Of a stretch of 64,000 nucleotides of DNA, positions 25,018-33,806 are shown piece after piece (the first letter of the stretch is position 1; every line of letters starts with the position of its first letter). The translations under genes were made by a program, and so were the position numbers. The DNA comes from Zeus faber (lineage: Eukaryota > Chordata > Actinopteri > Zeiformes > Zeidae): NCBI GenBank assembly GCA_960531495.1, contig OY482855.1, positions 2,914,001-2,978,000 of the forward strand, given 5' to 3'. The notes beneath the pieces were generated by a model. It did no database searches, had not been told where the DNA came from, and worked only from the letters and a program-made list of their open reading frames with translations.

Positions 25018-25868
25018 GTTATTTCGTCTTTGTTTATTTTACACAGATTTGACTATACTATATTTTCTTACAGCCAACTTTCCCACAGCAGCTAATGTAC
25101 ACGTCTTAACGTTAAAAAGATACGGGCCCTGTCTTCATTAATCTTGCATGGTTATTTAGCTACTTTTATGTTACTAGTTAGCCATTCTACTATTACTTTT
25201 TACTTCAACTTAATTCTCTTTTAATTTATTTCTTATTTCTCTTGTCTCTATTCTCTATTTCTCTTTTTCTTCATTTATTATTCTCTTATTCCCCTAATTT
25301 ACGTCTTTTACAACTTAATAAACCCCAATTTAGACGGAAACTCACTTCACACATCAACACATCATCTCTCATCTCTGCACAATCGGCTCTTGTCAGTGCA
25401 GCCTACCTGCATAAAACACAACCACTTCACAGACCACACAGGGTTATTTCGTCTTTGTTTTTCTTACACAGATTTGACTATACTATATTTTCTTACGGCC
25501 AACTTTCCCACAGCAGCTAATGTACACATGTCTTAACGTTAAAAAGATACAGGCCCTGTCTTCATTAATCTTGCATGGTTATTTAGCTACTTTTATGTTA
25601 CTAGTTCTGCCATTCTACTATTACTTTTTACTTCAACTTAATTCTCTTTTACATTATTTCTTATTTCTCTTGTCTCTATTCTCTATTTCTCTTTTTCTTC
25701 GTTTATCTTTCTCTTATTTCCCTAATTTACGTCTTTTACAATTTAATAAACCCCAATTTAGACGGAAACTCACTTCACACATCAACACATCATCTCTCAT
25801 CTCTGCACAATCGGCTCTTGTCAGTGCAGCCTACCTGCACAAAACACAACCACTTCACAGACCACACA
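25018..25868. repeat. Tandem duplication with 424-bp period
   Basis: Two copies (25018-25441 and 25442-25868) both begin ggttatttcgtctttgttt and run through ttgactatactatatttt, a taataaacccc motif and a shared end cacttcacagaccacacag. They differ at scattered positions, for example cttcatttattattctc versus cttcgtttatctttctc. No coding content was recognised. Confidence 0.88.
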
Positions 25869-25960
25869 GCAGCTCGTATTTGTGAGAGAACAATCACCCT
25901 GAGTTGTTTAAAGTGGTAACTTCGCTGAAGCTGACGGCAGTGGCAGGTTAGGCCCAACAC

Positions 25961-25978
25961 ATCCTGTTCGTGATGCCA
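25961..25978 (-). other. Primer-binding-site-like sequence of ERV-A
   Basis: On the minus strand, three bases after the LTR end, the sequence reads TGGCATCACGAACAGGAT. It starts with TGG, as primer-binding sites do because they pair with the CCA end of a tRNA, and it sits at the expected distance. The matching tRNA could not be named with confidence. Confidence 0.5.
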
Positions 25979-25981
25979 TTT

Positions 25982-26256
25982 TGTAGTTTCTTTGTTGTCG
26001 ATGATGTGTTGATGAAGGAGGAATCTCCACTGACGGCGACTTGATTATAATAATATGTTTATTACAAGGAAGAACAGCATCAAACCAGACTTGCCATGGA
26101 TGTCTGGGAGAGAACAGGAGCCAAATACATTCTCTGCCGATTGAAAGAAGACTGTCTTATATACTTGTACAGATATAACGTAACACATCTGGTTCCACTA
26201 CATAGGTCACAGTTCAGCCCCTGTCTGACATAAATCTAAGTATTCCAGACACCTCA
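25982..26256 (-). mobile_element. LTR of the same family as 37431-37863, short form
   Basis: On the minus strand it starts TGAGGTGTCTGGA and ends AAAGAAACTACA, as does the 37431-37863 LTR, but it is only 275 bp. A U3 segment of about 150 bp present in the other two copies is missing. A TATA-like tatataag near 26157 and an aataaac polyadenylation-type signal near 26063 lie in the right order. With the primer-site-like sequence and gag piece downstream in the same orientation, it is best read as the 5' LTR of ERV-A. Confidence 0.75.
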
Positions 26257-26379
26257 ACAACCAAGCATAAAATATTGCCGGCTGTGTTTGTTTGTGTTTA
26301 TGTTTGTGTTTGTGTATGTTATGAATGTTAAAATGCTGAAAAAAAATAGTGATAATAATAATTCTTTAAAATATAAAAA

Positions 26380-26670
26380 TGGACAATAACTGTTCATATT
26401 GTTGTAAAAGGGAGAAAGAAAGACAGGAACAAGAAAAGTCAGAGGTAATTAATAACCTATACCCTGTTCTTTATTGTGAGGAGTACGTTCCTCTGGGTCC
26501 CCGGACCCGATCCCCCACCCTATCCTGAACCTCCAGTCCTCACTCCTCATCAAATGCTATACACACCAGTTCCTCCGACCTCCTCCGAACCATCACGTCT
26601 CAGCCCACAGGCCACAGCTCCTGCAGGGCAGTACCAATCTAACGAGACCCCGAAAAGATAACTCACAGCA
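26380..26670 (+). pseudogene. ERV-1 gag, proline-rich region with PPPY motif
   Basis: The frame 26476-26661 encodes a proline-rich stretch containing DPPPYPEPP. PPPY is the late-domain motif with which many retroviral Gag proteins recruit Nedd4-type ubiquitin ligases for budding. Ser/Pro/Thr-rich sequence follows, as in the linker between matrix and capsid. It lies upstream of a zinc-knuckle region in the same orientation, which supports gag. The capsid region expected between the two is missing or unrecognisable, so the gene is broken. Confidence 0.6.
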
Positions 26671-26878
26671 GTAAGTCATACAATCATTTTTCCTCACCGA
26701 TCAAAAATAAACCATTGCCGCCAGAAAGAAGGCGAACCAGTCATAATATCCAAACAACATGAACCCAAGTTTATACGGCACAGCAGGCTAGTGCGTCATA
26801 AGGGAGCACACCCTGCATGTCAAAGGAGTACAACACAAGAAGGAGGTGAGTGACGCTTTTGTAATTAAAGAAGGAGAG

Positions 26879-27122
26879 GATGAAAATAATGATGGTTACG
26901 CTTCTGTGTATTTCCGAGGAAATGCACCTCGAGGAAGAGGTGGCTGGTGAGGACGTGGTGGAAGTGATGGAAAAGGTTGAGTGGGAAGGAGGAATGGACA
27001 CGAGAGAGACGATGTCTGCTACAACTGTGGCAGACCTGGACATTGGGCAAAGGATTGCCAATCGAGGAGGGAGCACGGAGGAGGAGGGGGATGGGACAGA
27101 GGACCCAGACCGAAAGATAACT
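26879..27122 (+). pseudogene. ERV-1 gag nucleocapsid with CCHC zinc knuckle
   Basis: In the frame that starts gatgaaaat at 26879, an RG/GG-rich basic stretch is followed at 27017-27058 by CYNCGRPGHWAKDC, a perfect C-x2-C-x4-H-x4-C zinc knuckle, the RNA-binding module of retroviral nucleocapsid. Two in-frame TGA stops interrupt the glycine/arginine-rich stretch upstream, so the frame is dead. A different open frame over the same bases (26880-27188) is a shadow. Confidence 0.85.
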
Positions 27123-27299
27123 AACGTCTGGCATGGCAGGGGAAGCAGGTCATGCACACACACACACCACACACACAGAATCAGATGAAGAGGCAGAAGA
27201 AATTCTCAACCTAGGAAACGTGGACATGATGATTAGACCTGTATGAGCAGAAACCCTAAATGAAGTTCAAGTTCAAGTTCAAGAGTAAATGTCTTTAAT

Positions 27300-27375
27300 T
27301 GTGGGAGATAAAAAGATCAAATTTCTTTGAGATTCAGGAGCATGCAAATCGATTGTACGGGAAGAAAATGCAGAT
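27300..27375 (+). pseudogene. ERV-1 protease active-site remnant
   Basis: The sequence gattcaggagcatgcaaa encodes DSGACK directly after an in-frame TGA. D-S/T-G-A is the aspartic protease active-site triad of retroviral proteases. The position, after the zinc knuckle and before the integrase, is the expected gene order. Nothing of the rest of the protease or of reverse transcriptase was recognised between here and 27700, so most of pol has been lost. Confidence 0.6.
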
Positions 27376-27689
27376 GGTTTAAAAATATCTAAAGAAAAAT
27401 AAAATACTTAAATTAAAATAATTATAATCATTTATAAATAATTAAAATAACACCACAGGGATCATTTAGGAAATAAAAATGTAGAATAACAATAAAAAAC
27501 AAACTTTAAACATGAGATTAACAATAAAAATGAGTATTACAACAACATACTGTTAGACATTTGGGAACAAAGAAAGACCAATTACTTTTTAGATTTGCGG
27601 CTATTTTGAGCCATAGGTATACCCATGTCTCAACAGGAGGGTTTGTCAATATAGTTGAATGTCAGTTCACAAAATACGGATTTCATAAT

Positions 27690-28596
27690 TAGTCGAAAAA
27701 ATTATGTGCATCATGTCTAATATGCTCCAAACAAAACGCAGAGGGCAGATAACCACCAAAGAGAGGTGCACACTGTATACCCATTTCAAAGAATATGCAT
27801 GGATTTTATAGAACTAAATAAAGCAGAAGGTAGGAAGTACTGTTTAGTGATAAAATACATGTTTTCTAAATGGGTAAAAATAATACCAACAGTAACTAAT
27901 GAAGCTATCACAGTGGCCAAGGCTCTGGCTACCATAATACCACCAAGATTCGGGTTTCCAGAAACTATATATTGCGACAACGGTCCACATTTCAGAAATC
28001 GAGTCATATCAAAATTATCAGAAATATTTGGCATACAATTAAAATATCATTGTAGCTACCATCCACAATCGGCAGGTCTGGTAGAAAGGACTAATGGAAC
28101 AATCAAAGCTAAATTAGGAAAAGCTATGGATGAAACAGGGAAAACATGGATTGTGTATTTACCAGCAGTGGCACTTAGCTTCCACATTTTACCAAGTACC
28201 CTAGGCATATCATCATTTAAAATGTTATATGGAAGACCCTATAGAATACCTCTCATACAAATGAAAGGAGATGATACAGAATTGACAGAGACAATTGTTG
28301 ATTATATGAGTAAAATGTTGAAAAACAAAGATATTATGGCAAGAGTGTCTCCCCCGACAGAACCAGTGACGCAAGGTGAGACCCCTGTAAAACCAGGCGA
28401 TTGGGTGTTCATCACAGTCCTAAAGAAGAAGTGTTGGTCTACACCCCGGTTGGAAGGGCCATACCAGGTCCTGCTGTCCACCTCCACTGCAATCCGCATC
28501 GCTGAAAGAAAAACCTGGGTCCATCTCACGCATTGCGAAAAGACCTGCATCACGCCAACAGATTCCGATATGAGGAAAAATCTCTGGACTCTTTGA
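27690..28596 (+). pseudogene. ERV-1 integrase, catalytic core and C-terminal domain
   Basis: This is the best preserved pol piece, open from 27766 to 28596 (276 codons; the first codon shown is GTG, so no true start is implied). The core carries the D,D-35-E triad: D13 in CMDFIEL, D71 in YCDNGPHF and E107 in LVERTNG, with exactly 35 residues between D71 and E107. The C-terminal part (from about residue 205) has PGDWVF and GPYQVLL stretches typical of the gammaretrovirus-like integrase C-terminal domain. A Cys-x2-Cys-x2-Cys cluster just upstream (from about 27712) recalls the N-terminal zinc region but is frameshifted. Integrase inserts viral DNA into the genome; this copy lacks its polyprotein context. 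Confidence 0.88.
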
Positions 28597-28842
28597 CGAC
28601 ACCGGAGTCTGATGGCCAAAAACGAAAGTGGACACAAACCACACCTACGAAAATTCTTACAATGACACCAAAAGTTTAATTAGATAACAAGTTTTAGGCA
28701 TTATGAAGAGCTTATAGAAAATCTCCAAAGGAAGTTAAAAGTCTCTGATGACAGAATGTATGCAGTCAATTAAAATTGTTTATCTCAACTATGAACATAC
28801 ATGTAATCCAGGAAGAAGGTTGATGTTTTATATTTTTTTATT
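28597..28842 (+). other. ERV-1 region where env would be expected; no env found
   Basis: Between the integrase stop and the conserved 3' noncoding block there are only about 250 bp without a supported reading frame, so env has been deleted from this copy. Confidence 0.6.
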
Positions 28843-29172
28843 AGGCTAGGGAAAGTCCTACCGAGCCAGGGAAAGGTTCAGCTGTAGGATCCGATGAGAC
28901 GACCAGTCTGTGTTCGACACTTTTGATTTTTATTTTTGCACCTTCTTCCCTCTTATCACACGGAGATGAAGAATTGTATTATTAATGTTTTAAAAGAGTG
29001 GTTTCAATTTAACACTATTACTGTTTTTTGTATACCCCATTAGGATGTGGAGTCCCGGTGGGTGGTCGCCTGGGCAGAGGGACCGTGAGAGAATTTCCCT
29101 GTCTGAATGGATATTGGGTTAAGGAAACCGTACAGTGTACTGCCTGGCAGGGTTTTTGCTCTCACACTCCGT
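28843..29172 (+). other. Conserved post-coding block shared by ERV-1 and ERV-2
   Basis: This noncoding block resembles 37001-37272 of ERV-2. Shared pieces include aggct..ggaaag, gatccgatgagacgaccag (gtccgatgggtcgaccag in ERV-2), ggcagagggac-gtgagagaat and tttttgctctcacactcc. GTGAGAG (29085-29091) and CTCTCAC (29159-29165) can pair into a stem in both copies. The block lies between the coding region and the purine tract, where retroviral export or packaging elements can occur; function is not known. Confidence 0.7.
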
Positions 29173-29212
29173 ATCAAATAAAAGAATATTATGCTTAGAA
29201 TAAGCATAAACA

Positions 29213-29220
29213 GGGGGGAA
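29213..29220 (+). other. Polypurine tract of ERV-1
   Basis: GGGGGGAA lies immediately before the TG that opens the 3' LTR at 29221. This is the plus-strand primer site of reverse transcription. A similar G-run precedes the other two 3' LTRs in the window. Confidence 0.85.
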
Positions 29221-29239
29221 TGTGATAGAATTTTATATT

Positions 29240-29298
<59 letters not shown>

Positions 29299-29864
29299 GC
29301 CTTTCACAAAAACTCTTGTATGATGTATATGTACTCTGTTCTCTTTCTGTAGTTCACATTTTTTTGCTGTGTTTTTCTCTTAGATTCTTGTATGATCTAT
29401 GTGTACTCTATTCTTCGTCTCAAGGCTAAGTAAGATTTCATATCTTAAAAAGGACTAATCACTTTCTGTGCCTTAATGTAAAGAGGAGGAAGGCAACATG
29501 TCTCGATCGTAAAGTACAGAAACATCAACAGATGGTCAGTCTCAACAAAAATTGCCCCATCAATAAAACTGTCATGTCAGCATGATCTATGCAGGGGCGT
29601 CTTGACATCTGTTAACCTCCATCTCAGCGGCCTGGCTTATCCTCTGCAAGAAGACTGTATAAAAGGTGAGTTTTCCAGTGAGAAATTGAGCATTTCCTCT
29701 GTGACTTTCTGTTGTAGTGTTACACTGAAACTGCCCCTCCTGTACAACCTTGGATCCTCTTGTACAAGATTAAATGCTTTATTAATGTAAGATATTAGGT
29801 TCCGATTTCCTCTGTAATGATTAGTCCGTCCACGAACAAAGTTTATTGCTGTTTTACTTGAACA
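29221..29864 (+). mobile_element. ERV-1 3' LTR
   Basis: A block of about 644 bp from TGTGATAG to TTGAACA with TG...CA ends, placed directly after the purine tract. It contains a TA microsatellite in U3 (29243-29292), a TATA-like gtataaaagg near 29656 and a likely polyadenylation signal downstream (attaaa near 29769). It is not related by eye to the 37431 LTR family. The downstream end is inferred from the CA ending and from L1 sequence beginning right after. Confidence 0.7.
29243..29292. repeat. (TA)n microsatellite
   Basis: About 50 bp of uninterrupted alternating TA inside the U3 part of the ERV-1 LTR. Confidence 0.95.
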
Positions 29865-30126
29865 CTGTTTATATGCTTATGATATTACTGTTTTGACGGA
29901 TGGCCGTCACGATGGGTTCAATAAAGATGGTGAATAGTAAAGGAGAGAGCGGACTACCTTGTCTTGTGCCACGTTTTAGAGTGAAACCCTGTGAAGAGTA
30001 ACCATTGGTGATGACAGATGCAGATGGGGAGCTGAAGAGGATTCTGATCCATTGAATGAGTGACTCTCCAAAGTCAAATTTGTTGAGGATTGAAAAGACA
30101 CATGTCCAATTAACTCTGTCAAATGC
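29865..30126 (-). pseudogene. L1-type LINE reverse transcriptase fragment, downstream half
   Basis: On the minus strand this encodes reverse-transcriptase palm sequence with AFDRVNW (motif A) at its upstream end and RGTRQGSPLSPLLF (motif B) further on, as in vertebrate L1 ORF2. It is separated from its upstream half (33258-33545) by an inserted LINE; the sequence taactctgtcaaatgc (30111-30126) is duplicated on the other side. Its downstream end abuts the ERV-1 LTR. Confidence 0.9.
30111..30126. repeat. Target-site duplication, left copy
   Basis: The 16-bp taactctgtcaaatgc is repeated exactly at 33258-33273 and flanks the inserted LINE. It lies within the codons of L1 motif A. Confidence 0.9.
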
Positions 30127-30285
30127 CGGGGTACCCGGGGATTTCCTGCAGCTGAGGGGTTTCCACGGGGCTGTGGAGTTCTCGGGGGCTTCGGGGCCCC
30201 TTCCGCTGCTTGGAAGACGCGACATAATACCGACCTTCTACACCAGTACCAATGGCGAAAAGTCATGTACACTCGCTGGTGGACA

Positions 30286-30289
<4 letters not shown>

Positions 30290-30373
<84 letters not shown>
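30290..30373. repeat. (CA)n microsatellite
   Basis: About 84 bp of uninterrupted CA within the 5' part of the inserted LINE. Open frames of repeated Thr-His or His-Thr across it are artefacts. Confidence 0.97.
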
Positions 30374-30375
<2 letters not shown>

Positions 30376-30614
30376 GCTTCAAGTGCACCCCAGCACCCTC
30401 CTGGTTGCATTCCTCTCCTTTCCTCCCTCATTGGCTGCGTTAATTATGACAGGAAGAGACCAGTTGTAGTTCCAGTTTTCCTGGACCTAATTCACTTTTT
30501 TTCAATACATGTTGTCATCCAGTGTCCATGTTTTTGTGTTAATGTTGTTTGTTTCTATGTTTATTTGTCTCACCGTGGTGATTCTCCGCCTCTTTGAGTA
30601 GTGATCAGTTGTTT

Positions 30615-32061
30615 ATGGGGTCAAGACTGGTACCTGCACGTGGTGGCCCTGCTACGGATTCTGACGACCCTGACGATCCCGATCTGAAGATACCGAAGAA
30701 TCCAACAAAACCAGTCATACAAGTACTACACAAATTCACTACTACATCAACAGCCCTCCGTCCTCAACAGTACAGTACCCACTACGTGTCTGTCAAGACG
30801 AGCCTCATGGCGAACACCGAAGTGCGTCTGCTGCAACTGAACGCAGAGGGCCTGACACGGTCGAAGCGTGATCTCATCCAGCACATTGCCAACCAACATC
30901 AGGCAAACATACTGCTGCTACAAGAGACCCACTGTGTCACTGAAGACAAGCTACTCATCGATGGTTTCGACCTCATCAGCTTCATAGGTCACAACAAACA
31001 TGGCATTGCCTGCTACACCAAACAGGGAATAAATGCAAGAGCCCTCCAGCAATCTCCAGCTAACTCTGCCATTGAATGGTGCACCATGGAAGCTCTGGGC
31101 ACCACCTTTTGCAACATCTACAAACCACCACCTGCTGAGTTGGATATATCCTTCCTCCCCACCATCCCTGTGAACTCTTTAGTCTGCGGTGATTTTAACT
31201 GTAGGAACATCAAATGGGGGTACTCAAACACTGACAGAAATGGCACTGTTGCTAGCGACTGGGCAGAAAGTTACAACCTTCATCTGCTCTTCGACAACAA
31301 GGACCCCAGAAAATTTTACTCTGGCAGACACGGCACCTGGACATGCCCTGATCTGTCCTTTGTCTCCAACAACATCAGCCGACGCTGCAACAGAATGGTT
31401 CTACAGAAGTTCCCTAGCTCTGGTCACTCGCCCATCATCATCTCCAGTGACATCAAGCTAGCCATCTCTAGCCTCAACAGAAGAAGATGGAATTTCAGGA
31501 AGGCTAACTGGCAAAAGTTTTCAAAATTCACCAGGAAATTAACAGCAACCCTACCTGACCCATCATCCAATGTGAATGGAGCTTATAACGCCTTCTGCAT
31601 CCTGCTCAACAAGGCTGCCAAGCTCTCCATCCCAAGAGGCCGCAGGGACCCACATGTACCTTGCTGGGATAAAGACTGCGAGAAACTGTACAAGAAGTAC
31701 CTGAATGCCACCGACACTCACCAACACTCTCTCCGTGGTGGCCAACTGCTGGACCTTCTCAGGCAGAAGAGAAAGGTTAGATGGGAGGAGGAAGTAAACA
31801 ACATCAACTTCGCACATTCTAGTCGTAGGGCCTGGAATACGATCAACCGGCTAACTGAGCGAAGTTGCCCAGCTAGACCATGCCCCATAGCAGCGAATGC
31901 GATAGCCTCTGTACTCGCTGATAACGGCAGATGGAAAGACCGCTCATCTGAGGCAAAAGCCTTCACCAGAGAAGTAGTCGCAGACATCAGGAAACTCACC
32001 AGGACAGTTCCTCAATCCAGCCCCCTTTCCCAGCCCATTTCGTCAGAAGAAATGGGCTGGG
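30615..32061 (+). pseudogene. LINE APE-type endonuclease reading frame, truncated before RT
   Basis: The frame is open from 30594 (a TTG) to 32111; the first ATG is at 30615. Residues numbered from 30594 show the apurinic-endonuclease-like fold: N83 in QLNAEG, E111 in LLQETH, YKPP near 176-179, CGDFN at 198-202 and GHSP at 277-280. This domain nicks target DNA for insertion. The segment from about 300 to 470 is the linker before reverse transcriptase. The frame then runs into an out-of-frame piece of the C-terminal region at about 32045-32062 and stops, so the reverse transcriptase fingers, palm and catalytic motif C are absent. Confidence 0.85.
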
Positions 32062-32062
32062 A
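32028..32062. repeat. 14-bp inverted repeat at the internal deletion junction
   Basis: tcccagcccatttc (32028-32041) and gaaatgggctggga (32049-32062) are exact reverse complements separated by 7 bp. They lie where the endonuclease reading frame passes into the post-RT region, at the point where the reverse transcriptase core has been lost. Confidence 0.85.
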
Positions 32063-32936
32063 ATGGGCTCAGTGTTCCATCTTGCCAATCGATGTGCGAA
32101 TACCATGCTGAACATCACACTCGACGGCACCATCGTCAGGCATGACCCCAACCCTAAATATCTCGGTGTCACACTTGACTGTAGCCTCACCTTCAAGCCA
32201 CACATCCAACAAGTTGCTGCTAAGACCGCTGCCCGTGTAAACCTCCTGAAGAGACTGGCTGGCACTGGATGGGGTGCAAACTTCACCACCCTGCGCACCT
32301 CTACCCTTGCCCTCGCATACTCCACGGCTGAGTATGCCGCCCCTGCATGGAGTCACAGCAGCCATACAGCCTGTATTGATGTTGTGCTTAACACCGCCAT
32401 GAGGCTAATTAGTGGTGCCCTGCCATCAACCCCTGTCGAGTTTCTCCCCATACTGTCTGGCATTCCACCTCCAGAGCTCCATCTTAACTTCCTGACCTTG
32501 AAGCTGGCCTGCAAGAGTGCAGATGAGCCAACAAGCCTGATCCCCCCGCCTGCTGAATATGGCCACCAGAGACTCAAACGCAGACACTTCTCCACGGAAG
32601 CTAGGAGACTCCTTACCACCAGCCCTCCACACTCTGGATGGATCCTTGACTGCAGGAACAAGCAATGGTCCGAGTCAACCTCCACGTTGAGGAAGTTCAT
32701 CAACTCCCCTTCAACCAATCCGCCTGGGTGTGACCTACCACGGAATGCCTGGGTCAACCTCAACAGACTTAGCTCTGGAGTAGCAAAGACCCAAACCTAT
32801 CTGCATATGATTGGAGTGTCTGCCACAAATCTCCACAGACTGTTGAACACATCATTGATGAATGCCCAATCTTTAAATCACCACATGGAGTCAGCGGCCT
32901 CATTGAACTGGATGACGATACCACTTCTTGGCTAAT
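32063..32936 (+). pseudogene. LINE C-terminal region after reverse transcriptase
   Basis: Open in a different frame from the endonuclease part. It contains PKYLGVTLD and EYAAPAW stretches, typical of the region after the RT core in I/Jockey-like elements. Near 32810 a shift is needed to stay in the protein frame; in that frame a C-x2-C...H-x4-C zinc-finger-like end (VCHKS then HIIDEC) is visible, ending at the stop tag at 32953-32955. The piece is therefore dead on its own. Confidence 0.75.
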
Positions 32937-33191
32937 GTCCCAATTGCCTCTGTAGCCCTACATGAACGAATGAACGAGTTGTTTATAGAGACAAACATGA
33001 TAAATATTTATCCGAAGAGGGGGGTTTGTGGTGGCTCTCCATAACCAAAACTGTGCTCTTGTCATTCTCCAGGTCGTCCATAGGACAGAGTTATTGTAGC
33101 AGTTCTTGATCCTTTAAGAATTAATAAAGAATTGCATTGCAGGTTGAGAACTTGAACTCCACTTGCAGACTAACTCTGTCCTGAATGAAAT

Positions 33192-33219
33192 GGCATACAA
33201 AAACTCTGTGTTGTATGCC
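33192..33219 (+). other. 3' stem-loop of the inserted LINE
   Basis: ggcatacaa (33192-33200) pairs perfectly with ttgtatgcc (33211-33219) around a 10-base loop, shortly before the A-rich tail. The same stem with a different loop recurs at 55615-55643. A 3' hairpin of this kind can be the site by which a LINE reverse transcriptase recognises its RNA. Confidence 0.8.
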
Positions 33220-33257
33220 CAGCATGCTGACAGCACAGGTTAAAAAAATAATAATAA

Positions 33258-33545
33258 TAACTCTGTCAAATGCTTTTTCAGCATCTTAAGAAGCAATAAC
33301 AGTATTTAAGTTGTTCCTTGAAATATGCTGATAAGACCGAATAAATGACGCATATTGCTGGATGAGTGTCTGCCTTTGACAAAGCCTGTTTGGTCAGGTT
33401 GAATTATAAATGGAATTACTTTTTCAATTCTGTTGGTTAGTGTTTTCCTAATAATCTTAAGGTCACAATTAATAAGGCTTAAGGAGGAAGGAATTGTTCT
33501 ACAATTGAGTAAGGCTATAACGTGTCCAGCACTCAAAGGTCCTTG
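33258..33545 (-). pseudogene. L1-type LINE reverse transcriptase fragment, upstream half
   Basis: On the minus strand this encodes the finger region of an L1 reverse transcriptase (LINCDLKII, then TNRIEKVIPF and PDQTGFVKGRHSS), leading to AEKAFDRV at the target duplication 33258-33273, where the protein continues at 30126. There are small frame disturbances between 33280 and 33330. It begins abruptly at about 33545. Confidence 0.9.
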
Positions 33546-33806
33546 TGAATTATTGCTATTTGTATTGAGCTAATTTGCAAATACGATTAATTAAAAAAAT
33601 TGAATTATTGTAAGATGAAATGCATGCCATCATATAAATGAAAAGACTCTTAATCAAATGTGACATTCTCCTAAATGTACCTAGTTGTTGAAGCAATGTT
33701 CAGAAGTTGAGTTAATAATTATTGTGATATCACCTTGAGACATTGAGACACAGGAGTCCAAGACAAACTCGAAAAAGGGTTAAACCAAAACGATACGAGG
33801 ACTAGA
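33546..33806. other. No recognisable feature
   Basis: AT-rich sequence between the L1 fragment and the env region. If ERV-2 extends this far it would be the end of pol or an intron before env, but nothing identifiable remains. Confidence 0.5.

Larger units (their letters stand above)
22861..25960. other. AT-rich stretch without recognisable genes
   Basis: No coding region is supported. If ERV-A is one element, this is its minus-strand 5' leader, although 3 kb is far longer than a normal retroviral leader, so other insertions are likely. It holds a minisatellite of about 43 bp (24301-24535) and a 424-bp tandem duplication (25018-25868). A run of seven G follows taaa at 23829-23838. Short open frames, for example near 23343 and 24843, are low-complexity and were not accepted. 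Confidence 0.6.
30127..33257 (+). mobile_element. Non-LTR retrotransposon (I/Jockey-like) inserted in L1
   Basis: A 3.1-kb element with a GC-rich 5' part, a (CA)n tract, an endonuclease reading frame, a post-reverse-transcriptase region, a 3' stem-loop and an A-rich/AAT tail (about 33240-33257). A 16-bp target duplication shows insertion by target-primed reverse transcription. The reverse transcriptase core between endonuclease and C-terminal region is missing, so this is an internally deleted copy. Clade assignment is from memory of protein style, not from a search. Confidence 0.85.

Noticed and set aside
27768..28034. Minus-strand frames opposite the integrase, and similar at 28302-28644
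   Set aside because: Shadows of the plus-strand integrase, which carries the full D,D-35-E motif.
30252..30469. Open frames through the CA repeat
   Set aside because: Thr-His and His-Thr repeats from a microsatellite within a LINE.
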